Assembly (NCBI RefSeq): GCF_019145375.1
Contig: NZ_JAHSTX010000001.1
Coordinates: 3,075,001 to 3,139,000 of the forward strand
Origin: Pseudomonas triticicola
GTDB lineage: Bacteria; Pseudomonadota; Gammaproteobacteria; Pseudomonadales; Pseudomonadaceae
Reading direction: 5' to 3'
Length of the DNA: 64,000 nt
Position numbers and translations under genes: made by a program
The notes under the pieces: generated by a model
Seen by the model: only the letters and a program-made list of their open reading frames with translations
Databases searched by the model: none
What the model was told of the DNA's origin: nothing
Shown: positions 36,282 through 42,998 of the stretch, piece after piece
Layout of the letters: each line of letters begins with the position of its first letter
How positions within the stretch are numbered: position 1 is the first letter of the stretch

Positions 36282-37526
36282 TCAAACCTCCCGCTCAAAC
36301 TGCGGAACGGTTGGTATTTCGTTATGCCCGGATACCGCGCTTGCAAAAACCTCAAAGTATTGGCTCACGCCCGATTCCACACTGAACCGACCTGCCGTCA
36401 ACTTCGCGGCGCTGGCAAGACCATCGTACTCACCTGCCGACTTCAAAACCTTGCTTACACTTTTGGCAATTCCTTGATGGTCGAAGAAATCCACCAACAC
36501 GCCATTAGCCCCATCGACAATGACTTCCCTTACCGGAGCCGTATCCGACGCAACAACCACACAACCGGACGCCATCGCCTCCAGTAACGACCACGACAAG
36601 ACAAACGGATACGTCAAGTAAACATGGACTTTGGAACATGCGAGAACCGCGCGGTAAGTCTGGTAAGGAAGTTTCCCTGTGAAATGCACTCTGGAGTGAT
36701 CGAAACTGACTTCTGCCTCCATTCTGCTGCGCCAATCCGGGTACCCGACCGGCTTACTCCCATAACTGACACCATCACCGCCAACCACGATGATCTGCGC
36801 ATCGGGGCACTCGGCCTGAACAAGCGGGATCGCTCGCATGAAACTGTGAAAGCCGCGATAAGGCTCAAGGTTTCTGGCGACATAGGTAACGATTGGCTGT
36901 CCGGCTTTGAGCTCGATTCCATTGGGCAATCTGACTGCCCCGACTTTCGCCAGGTCAGAACTTTGAACCACACCTTCATGGATGACCCGAATCGCCGACC
37001 GGTAAGCGGCCGGAAACAGGCTGCGCTGCCACTGGGTAGGCGCGATTGCGATATCACATTGTTCAAGATTCAACAGATGCAGCGAGTTGAGCACGCGCAG
37101 CCGTGACGACTCTCTTGTAGCTCGGCGGAATTCAGGGTCGAACCCGCAATCGGCGCCCTGCGCTCGATAGTAATACTCGCAATAGTGAATCAGCGGCGTA
37201 TCGGCATAGACGTCCTTGGCAAACAGCGTCTCTCCCCATCCGGGATGGGCAATAATCACGTCTGGCTGATAGCCCGAACGTTTCAGCCTGCCCAGAATTT
37301 CAAAAACCTTCTGCCCGTCGATCACCGCTTGTTCGTAGCGGATCAGATACGGGTGAATATTGCCGGGCGCTCGGCTGGTCGCTCGATATCGATGGACTTG
37401 CACACCGGCGACGCCCGATGCCGTGTCCCGGCCTATCGCCACAACCTCATCACCGCGCTCCAGCGCTGCCAGCACCACATGACGGAACTGACCGGGAAAA
37501 TTTTGATGAATAACCAGTAGCTTCAT
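36282..37526 (-). CDS. Glycosyltransferase family 4 protein
   Basis: A 414-residue GT-B glycosyltransferase. The N-terminal domain starts with KLLVIHQNFPGQFRHVVLAAL, a pattern seen in GT4 enzymes. The C-terminal nucleotide-sugar domain has YVARNLEPYRGFHSFMRAI and the conserved EX7E-like region LSWSLLEAMASGCVVVASDTAPVRE. Donor and acceptor are unknown. The start at 37526 has only a weak ribosome binding site; 37586 is an alternative. It is the first gene of the three-gene unit with a membrane-anchored protein and the giant RTX protein, so the acceptor could be that protein or a surface glycan. Confidence 0.87.
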   Translation of the reverse strand: MKLLVIHQNFPGQFRHVVLAALERGDEVVAIGRDTASGVAGVQVHRYRATSRAPGNIHPYLIRYEQAVIDGQKVFEILGRLKRSGYQPDVIIAHPGWGETLFAKDVYADTPLIHYCEYYYRAQGADCGFDPEFRRATRESSRLRVLNSLHLLNLEQCDIAIAPTQWQRSLFPAAYRSAIRVIHEGVVQSSDLAKVGAVRLPNGIELKAGQPIVTYVARNLEPYRGFHSFMRAIPLVQAECPDAQIIVVGGDGVSYGSKPVGYPDWRSRMEAEVSFDHSRVHFTGKLPYQTYRAVLACSKVHVYLTYPFVLSWSLLEAMASGCVVVASDTAPVREVIVDGANGVLVDFFDHQGIAKSVSKVLKSAGEYDGLASAAKLTAGRFSVESGVSQYFEVFASAVSGHNEIPTVPQFEREV

Positions 37527-37676
37527 AGCGCTGAACGTCCATTTTTCGCCGCTATCGAGCTGAGGATTGCTCGTCTCCTTCGGCATCCATGAACGCTAAC
37601 AAACACCACGAAATGAAACTGTAGGACGCTTCCGGGATTGCCTTGGGAGATGGCCCACGGAACGCTTTTTCGCCGG

Positions 37677-37707
37677 GCAAAAAAAAGCGGCGCTTGATGC
37701 GCCGCTT
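37677..37707 (-). terminator. Intrinsic terminator after the tyrosine-rich lipoprotein gene
   Basis: A 9-bp stem (AAGCGGCGC / GCGCCGCTT, 5-base loop, 37685-37707) is followed on the minus strand by a run of about eight Ts. Confidence 0.88.
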
Positions 37708-37722
37708 GTTCGTTGCGGTGAT

Positions 37723-38127
37723 TTACCAGCGGTTGCCACGGCCGTTGTAGTCACGGCGACCGCTGTGACGATCATAGTTGCCGCGACCCCGGTGGTCATT
37801 ATCCCAACCGCCGCGACGGTGGCCGTCCCAGCGTCCGCGATCGTTGCCGTGCCAGCGACGGCTTTCGTAATGACGCGGGGCCGGTTGATAGTGCCGCGGC
37901 GCCTGGTAATAACGCGGTTGCTGGTAGTACCGCGGCGCTGGCTGGTAGTAGCGCGGCTGAGTGTAATAAGTGCCGCCGCTGCGGTAATAGGAGCCGCCAC
38001 CGCTGTAATAGGCCGGTGCGGGTGATGTGTAGACCTCTGACCTGTAGTAGCTGTCTCCATAGGAATAAGGAACGCATCCGCCAAGGGAAAAAAGCATCAC
38101 GGCAAGCAGTACGATTCGGCGATACAT
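37723..38127 (-). CDS. Tyr/Gln/Pro- and Arg/Gly-rich lipoprotein
   Basis: A 134-residue predicted lipoprotein. The signal peptide MYRRIVLLAVMLFSLGGC ends in a lipobox. The mature part is of low complexity: GGxYYRSGG repeats, then about six imperfect repeats of the type PRYYQ(P/A)APRHYQ, then an Arg/Gly/His/Asp-rich tail. An AGGAGG Shine-Dalgarno stands 8 bases before the ATG at 38127. Similar small repetitive lipoproteins are common in Pseudomonas genomes, but I know no function. It has its own terminator and looks monocistronic. Confidence 0.8.
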   Translation of the reverse strand: MYRRIVLLAVMLFSLGGCVPYSYGDSYYRSEVYTSPAPAYYSGGGSYYRSGGTYYTQPRYYQPAPRYYQQPRYYQAPRHYQPAPRHYESRRWHGNDRGRWDGHRRGGWDNDHRGRGNYDRHSGRRDYNGRGNRW

Positions 38128-38481
38128 AGCGGCCTCCTGGACCGCGGGTTGGCCACACCAGCGACGCTGGCAGGCGACCGTCAGCAATTGCGTGACTGTC
38201 GAAGAATCAGACAGCGGTTTCAGAATCTGGTGCGTTCCTGCAACAAGTTGAAACAAGTGATTATGAAATCTTGTTTATCCGCAAAACTAGCGACCCGTGA
38301 AGCGTAAACGCGCTGCATGACGGTGCAACCACGCACCACCACGATGCGCCGTCGCTCGCCCCGCTCACCTCGGCAATCCAGCAGATCCCCGCCGCAGAGG
38401 CCTCGGCGCGACTTGGCACGCCTCTCGCTTTAGCAAACCCGTGCAGGAGTCATCACAGGTTCGCGGCACCACAATTTGCAA
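38128..38481. other. Intergenic control region before the guanidine riboswitch
   Basis: About 350 bases without a supportable gene. It must hold the promoter of the riboswitch transcript and that of the divergent lipoprotein gene. It contains the inverted repeat at 38251-38276. Confidence 0.5.
38251..38276. repeat. Inverted repeat AAACAAG-N12-CTTGTTT
   Basis: Perfect 7-base arms, immediately preceded by another small dyad (CAACAAGTTG, 38241-38250). The locally AT-rich setting between divergent genes suggests an operator or promoter element; the binding protein is unknown. Confidence 0.4.
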
Positions 38482-38584
38482 TGGCTGACTAGGGTTCCGG
38501 CTCGCAATCGCGAGTGGCTGGTCCGAGAGTTGGCGACCTCCAGTTGAGGTTACACGGCGGGACAAAAGCCCGGGAGACAAGCCA
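38482..38584 (+). ncRNA. Guanidine-I riboswitch (ykkC-yxkD class)
   Basis: The conserved blocks of the guanidine-I aptamer are present in order: CTAGGGTTCCG (38489-38499), GGTCCGAGAG (38520-38529), and ACACGGCGGGACAAAAGCCC with CGGGAGA to 38577. P1 can form between TGGCT (38482-38486) and AGCCA (38580-38584), and an internal hairpin ACCTC-CAGTT-GAGGT spans 38536-38550. The class binds free guanidine and turns on detoxification or degradation genes. It precedes an operon for guanidine uptake and carboxylation, exactly the expected context. Confidence 0.93.
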
Positions 38585-38624
38585 CCGTTCGCGGTGCCGC
38601 GTTGCCTTCCTGTCCGCCCTCGAT

Positions 38625-38633
38625 CAACTGGAG
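38625..38633 (+). promoter_or_regulatory. Shine-Dalgarno of the transporter gene, complementary to the aptamer
   Basis: CAACTGGAG contains the ribosome binding site (GGAG, 38630-38633) of the gene starting at 38642. It is the exact 9-base reverse complement of CTCCAGTTG at 38538-38546 inside the riboswitch hairpin, suggesting sequestration in the ligand-free state. Confidence 0.5.
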
Positions 38634-38641
38634 AATCCGCA

Positions 38642-39709
38642 ATGATCCGACTACGTTTCCCCGCCCTGCTCGCCGCCGCTTTCGCCGCGCTCATCAGCAC
38701 GCAATCTTCCGCCGCCCAGAAAGACCACTTCAGCGTGTGCTGGACGATCTACGCCGGCTGGATGCCATGGGAATACGCCGGCAGCCAGGGCATCGTCGAC
38801 AAATGGGCGAAGAAATACGGGATCAAGATCGACGTCGTGCAGCTCAACGACTACGTCGAATCAATCAACCAGTACACCGCCGGCCAGTTCGACGGCTGCA
38901 CCATGACCAACATGGATGCGCTGACCATTCCCGCTGCCGGCGGCGTTGACAGCACCGCGTTGATCGTCAGCGATTTCTCCAATGGCAACGACGGCATCGT
39001 GCTCAAGGGTGAAGGCAAGAAAGTCGCTGATCTGAAAGGCATGGACGTCAATCTGGTCGAGCTGTCGGTCTCCCATTACCTGCTGGCCCGCGCGCTGGAC
39101 TCGGTGGACCTGACCGAGAAAGACCTGAAGGTGGTCAACACCTCCGACGCCGACATTGCCGCCGCATTCAACACCGCCGACGTCAACGCCGTGACCACCT
39201 GGAACCCGATGCTCTCGGATATCAAAGCCAAACCCGGCGTCACCGAAGTGTTCAATTCCAGCCAGATTCCCGGCGAGATCATGGACATGATGGTGGTCAA
39301 CAGCGCCACCCTCAAAGACAACCCTGCGCTCGGTAAAGCGCTGACCGGCGCGTGGTTCGAAGTGGTCGCTTTGATGAACGCAAAAAATGCTGCGAGCAAA
39401 GCTGCGCTGGAACACATGGCCAAGGCCTCGGGTACTGATCTCGCCGGCTTCCAGGCGCAACTGGACACCACAAAACTGTTCGCCACGCCGAGCGAAGCGC
39501 TGAATTTCGCCACCAGCAAACAACTGCCGGACACCATGCGCAAGGTCGCCGAGTTCTCCTTCGAGCACGGCCTGCTCGGCGAAGGCGCGAAAGACCCGAG
39601 CGCGGTCGGCATGTCTTTCGCCAACGGCGTGACCAGCGGCGACACCGCCAATCTCAAGCTGCGTTTCGATCCGACCTACGTGCAGATGGCCGCCGACGCC
39701 AAGCTGTAA
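38642..39709 (+). CDS. ABC transporter substrate-binding protein (guanidine-associated, urea-carboxylase cluster type)
   Basis: A 355-residue periplasmic binding protein with a signal peptide ending at QSSAAQ near residue 24. The fold resembles the nitrate/sulfonate/taurine group (for example, WMPWEYAGSQGIVDKWAKKYGI and the QFDGCTMTNMDALT region). In Pseudomonas this protein is regularly annotated as a putative urea ABC transporter component. Because a guanidine-I riboswitch precedes it, guanidine is the more likely ligand. It is the first gene after the riboswitch, with GGAG 8 bases before the ATG at 38642. Confidence 0.87.
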   Translation: MIRLRFPALLAAAFAALISTQSSAAQKDHFSVCWTIYAGWMPWEYAGSQGIVDKWAKKYGIKIDVVQLNDYVESINQYTAGQFDGCTMTNMDALTIPAAGGVDSTALIVSDFSNGNDGIVLKGEGKKVADLKGMDVNLVELSVSHYLLARALDSVDLTEKDLKVVNTSDADIAAAFNTADVNAVTTWNPMLSDIKAKPGVTEVFNSSQIPGEIMDMMVVNSATLKDNPALGKALTGAWFEVVALMNAKNAASKAALEHMAKASGTDLAGFQAQLDTTKLFATPSEALNFATSKQLPDTMRKVAEFSFEHGLLGEGAKDPSAVGMSFANGVTSGDTANLKLRFDPTYVQMAADAKL

Positions 39710-39727
39710 GCCACGGAGGATTTGGCC

Positions 39728-40543
39728 ATGCGCCTGATCAATCGCCACCCCGATCGCCCGAGTCGCCTGTTGCTGGTGATCCTGCCGTTCGCGCTGGTGC
39801 TGTTCGCCTACTTCACAGGCTCGGCCGAGCGCCTGGCGGACAACCCCAACGACAAACTGCTGCCCAGCGCCGTGCAGATGAGCGACGCGGTTAAACGCCT
39901 GGCCTTCAACGCCGACAGCCGCACCGGTGAATACCTGTTGTGGCAAGACACTGCGTCGAGTCTGCGCCGTTTGGCCATCGGCCTCGGCATCGCGGCGCTG
40001 GCAGGTCTTTGCCTCGGTATTGCGGCGGGCACCCTGCCGCTGTTCGGCGCGCCGTTTTCGCCGTTGCTGACGGTGCTGTCGATGGTGCCGCCGCTGGCGA
40101 TCCTGCCGATTCTGTTCATCGTCTTCGGCCTGGGCGAGTTGTCGAAAGTCATGCTGATCGTGATTGGCATCACCCCGGCGCTGGCCCGGGATCTGGAACA
40201 GCGTGCCCGCGACATTCCGGTCGAACTGCTGATCAAGGCGCAGACCCTCGGCGCCTCGACCTGGACGCTGATGCTGCGCGTGGTCTTGCCGCAGCTGTTG
40301 CCGCGCTTGCTGATCTCGCTGCGTTTGATGCTCGGTTCGGCGTGGCTGTTCCTGATTGCCGCCGAAGCGATCGCCTCCACCGATGGCCTCGGCTATCGGA
40401 TCTTTCTGGTGCGGCGCTACCTGGCCATGGACGTGATCCTGCCCTACGTGGTGTGGATCACCCTGCTCGCCTGGCTGATGGACTGGGGCTTGAAACAGCT
40501 GACCCAGCGCGCTTTCCCTTGGTACGAGGGAGCGGCGAAATGA
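39728..40543 (+). CDS. ABC transporter permease (guanidine cluster)
   Basis: A 271-residue SsuC/TauC-type permease with about six transmembrane segments. The ATPase-contact EAA loop is visible as ELLIKAQTLGASTWTLMLRVVLPQ-like sequence around residue 170. The start ATG at 39728 follows GGAGG, 18 bases after the binding-protein gene. Its stop codon overlaps the start of the ATPase gene by 4 bases (ATGA), so the subunits are translationally coupled. Confidence 0.92.
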   Translation: MRLINRHPDRPSRLLLVILPFALVLFAYFTGSAERLADNPNDKLLPSAVQMSDAVKRLAFNADSRTGEYLLWQDTASSLRRLAIGLGIAALAGLCLGIAAGTLPLFGAPFSPLLTVLSMVPPLAILPILFIVFGLGELSKVMLIVIGITPALARDLEQRARDIPVELLIKAQTLGASTWTLMLRVVLPQLLPRLLISLRLMLGSAWLFLIAAEAIASTDGLGYRIFLVRRYLAMDVILPYVVWITLLAWLMDWGLKQLTQRAFPWYEGAAK

Positions 40544-41328
40544 GCTTCATCACAGTAAAAAACATCTGGCAGCAATACGCCGATCAAGTGGTTCTGGAAG
40601 GCTTGAACCTGAGCGTCAACGAAGGCGAGTTCTGCACCTTGGTCGGCGCCTCCGGTTGCGGCAAATCGACCTTCCTGCGCCTGCTGCTCGGCCAGGAAAG
40701 CGCCAGTCGCGGGGAGATTCTGCTCGACGGCCAGCCCTTGGCCAGCGAGCCGGATGCCAGCCGTGGCGTGGTCTTTCAACGCTACTCGGTGTTCCCGCAC
40801 CTGAGCGTGCTCGACAACGTCGCCCTCGGTCTCGAATTGCCGCGCGCGCCCTTGCTTGGTCGGCTGTTCGGCAACGCCAAACGCGAGACTCGCGAGCAGG
40901 CTGCAGCCCTGCTGACAAAAGTCGGCCTCGGCCATGCGCTGGACAAGTACCCGGCACAGCTGTCCGGCGGCATGCAACAACGCTTGGCCATCGCTCAGGC
41001 GCTGATCATGAAACCGCGCGTGTTGCTGCTCGACGAGCCCTTCGGCGCGCTTGATCCGGGCATTCGCAAAGACATGCATGCGCTGCTGCTGGAGCTGTGG
41101 CGCGAGACGCAACTGACGGTGTTCATGGTCACCCACGACCTGTCCGAGGGCTTCAGCCTCGGCACGCGCCTGCTGGTGTTCGACAAGGTGCGCCTCGACC
41201 CGCACGCCCCCGGCGCCTATGGCGCACGCATCACTTACGACATCCCGTTGAACAGCGACCGCCGCGCCCAGCGCGCCGCCGTCGAGGCCCTGCCGCTGCC
41301 GCTGGCGGGCACCCTTCGCACTGCTTGA
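40540..41328 (+). CDS. ABC transporter ATP-binding protein (guanidine cluster)
   Basis: A 262-residue ATPase with Walker A GASGCGKSTF, a Q-loop in VVFQRYSVFPH, the signature LSGGMQQRLAIAQAL, Walker B VLLLDEPFGALD and the H-loop VTHDLSEG. It couples ATP hydrolysis to import by the two preceding subunits. The 4-base overlap with the permease gene and the 13-base gap to the next gene place it in the same operon. Confidence 0.93.
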   Translation: MSFITVKNIWQQYADQVVLEGLNLSVNEGEFCTLVGASGCGKSTFLRLLLGQESASRGEILLDGQPLASEPDASRGVVFQRYSVFPHLSVLDNVALGLELPRAPLLGRLFGNAKRETREQAAALLTKVGLGHALDKYPAQLSGGMQQRLAIAQALIMKPRVLLLDEPFGALDPGIRKDMHALLLELWRETQLTVFMVTHDLSEGFSLGTRLLVFDKVRLDPHAPGAYGARITYDIPLNSDRRAQRAAVEALPLPLAGTLRTA

Positions 41329-41341
41329 GAGGACTGCTCCA

Positions 41342-42067
41342 ATGACTGATTCAATCCAACTCTTTCCACCCTTTGCTGAAGAACTGCTGCCCGGCGGCGG
41401 CCACCGTTCGTTCGTGCTCAAGCGCGGCCAATTGCTGCGCCTGACCGACCTGCGCGGCGGCGCCAATGTCAGCCTGACCTTGCTCAATGCCAATGAAAAA
41501 ACCGAGCGGCTGAACCTGCCCGACAGCCTCAAATGCCAACACACCGCCAAGCTCACTGCCGGCCACTGCCTGTACTCGGACATGGGCCGCGTGCTCGCCG
41601 CGATCACCGCCGACACCTGCGGCTGGAGCGACAGCCTCGGCGGCGTGCTCTGCGCGCAAGAAGTCGCCGAAAAATACGGCCAGGGCCGCTACCAGGAACT
41701 GCGCAACGGCTTCTTTCGCAACGGCACCGACAACCTGCTGGTGGAACTCGGCAAGTGGGGCCTGGGCCTGTCCGACCTGCTGATGACCCTCAATCTGTTC
41801 AGCCGCGTGAACGTCGATGAGGCCGGGCGTTTCCACTTTGTCGAGGGCAATTCGAAGGCCGGTGACTACATCGAGCTATACGCGCCGATGGACACCCTGG
41901 TGGTGCTCACCGCCCTGCAACATCCGATGGACCCGTCCCCCGAATACGCCCCGAAACCCTTGAAGCTGAGCTGGATGAACGCCGACGCCAGCGTCGCCGA
42001 ACACTGCCGCACTTCGCGCCCGGAAAACGAGCGCGGCTTCATCAACACCGACCGTTTGTTCGCCTGA
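41342..42067 (+). CDS. Urea carboxylase-associated family protein 1 (carboxyguanidine deiminase subunit by analogy)
   Basis: A 241-residue protein of the urea-carboxylase-associated (DUF1989) type. A possible metal site lies in ITADTCGWSDSLGGVLCAQEV. The next gene has a matching ADTCGxxDxLGGxCAQE-type motif, so the two are paralogous. In guanidine carboxylase clusters this pair (CgdAB in P. syringae) was shown to deiminate carboxyguanidine to allophanate; I infer the same role from the context. GAGAGGA precedes the ATG. Confidence 0.85.
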   Translation: MTDSIQLFPPFAEELLPGGGHRSFVLKRGQLLRLTDLRGGANVSLTLLNANEKTERLNLPDSLKCQHTAKLTAGHCLYSDMGRVLAAITADTCGWSDSLGGVLCAQEVAEKYGQGRYQELRNGFFRNGTDNLLVELGKWGLGLSDLLMTLNLFSRVNVDEAGRFHFVEGNSKAGDYIELYAPMDTLVVLTALQHPMDPSPEYAPKPLKLSWMNADASVAEHCRTSRPENERGFINTDRLFA

Positions 42068-42078
42068 GGATCGCAGCC

Positions 42079-42720
42079 ATGTCACTCGCAATCGCCACTT
42101 CGCACAAGCAAGCCGACAGCGCGATCTACCGCGCGACCATTCCCGCCGGCGAGCCCTGGCTGATGGAAGTCAAGGCCGGGCAGACCCTGCGCATCCTCGA
42201 TCTGGAAGGCAACCAGGCAGTCGACACTTTGTTCTACAGCCTCGCCAACCCCAAGGAACGCTACGACGTGCAACGCACCTTGCGCCGGCAGAACAGCGTC
42301 TACCTGAGCACCGGCAGCGTGCTGTATTCCAACCTCGGCCAGCCGATGCTGACCATCGTTGCCGACACTTGCGGGCGCCACGACACCCTCGGCGGCGCCT
42401 GCGCGCAAGAGAGCAACACCGTGCGCTACGCCCTGGAAAAACGCTACATGCACAGCTGCCGCGACAACTACCTGCGCGCCTGCGCCCACGACGGCCGATT
42501 GAGCAAGAGCGACATCGGGCCGAACATCAATTTCTTCATGAACGTGCCAGTGACGGCGGATGGCGGGCTGACCTTCGAGGACGGTATTTCCGCGCCGGGC
42601 AAGTACGTCGACTTGCGCGCCGAGATGGATGTGATCGTGCTGATTTCCAACTGCCCGCAGCTGAACAATCCATGCAATGCCTACAACCCGACCCCGGCGG
42701 AGTTGCTGGTATGGAACTGA
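42079..42720 (+). CDS. Urea carboxylase-associated family protein 2 (carboxyguanidine deiminase subunit by analogy)
   Basis: A 213-residue paralogue of the preceding protein. It keeps the DTCGRHDTLGGACAQESN motif and adds NINFFMNVPVTADGGL, typical of this family. A GAGGATCG sequence precedes the ATG, 11 bases after the previous stop. It probably forms a heteromeric complex with the first protein. A 278-base gap with a REP pair separates it from the carboxylase gene. Confidence 0.87.
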   Translation: MSLAIATSHKQADSAIYRATIPAGEPWLMEVKAGQTLRILDLEGNQAVDTLFYSLANPKERYDVQRTLRRQNSVYLSTGSVLYSNLGQPMLTIVADTCGRHDTLGGACAQESNTVRYALEKRYMHSCRDNYLRACAHDGRLSKSDIGPNINFFMNVPVTADGGLTFEDGISAPGKYVDLRAEMDVIVLISNCPQLNNPCNAYNPTPAELLVWN

Positions 42721-42998
42721 CCATCAGCCGTTTACGCCGTTGGCTTTTTGCCCTGTGCCAGGCGCGTTCCGGGCAGTGCCTGAAACCTTCAAGGCACTGA
42801 TAGTCCTGTGGGAGCTGGCTTGCCAGCGATTGCGGTGTTTCAGTCACCAACAATGTTGGATGTGCCGACCTCATCGCTGGCAAGCCAGCTCCCACAGGAG
42901 TTTGCGGTGAGTTTGAGTGATGTTTTTTCCATCCGGGACGGCCCGGATGTCTGTCGAAAAACAGCGGGACGGCCCGCTCCCCCTTCAGGGGTTATGCC
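42721..42998. other. Gap between deiminase and carboxylase genes
   Basis: This 278-base stretch inside the operon contains the class C REP doublet. I see no clear promoter or gene. A CAGGGG Shine-Dalgarno lies before 42999. Confidence 0.5.
42804..42899. repeat. REP doublet (class C, GGGAGCTGGCTTGCCAGC type)
   Basis: Perfect 27-base inverted copies (42804-42830 and 42873-42899) around a 42-base spacer. The core GGGAGCTGGCTTGCCAGCG is a recognised Pseudomonas REP class distinct from class A. It could influence mRNA stability between the upstream and downstream halves of the operon. Confidence 0.9.

Noticed and set aside
38583..38596. Rho-independent terminator as riboswitch expression platform
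   Set aside because: The small CACCG/CGGTG stem is not followed by a U-run; the Shine-Dalgarno complementarity is the better candidate.
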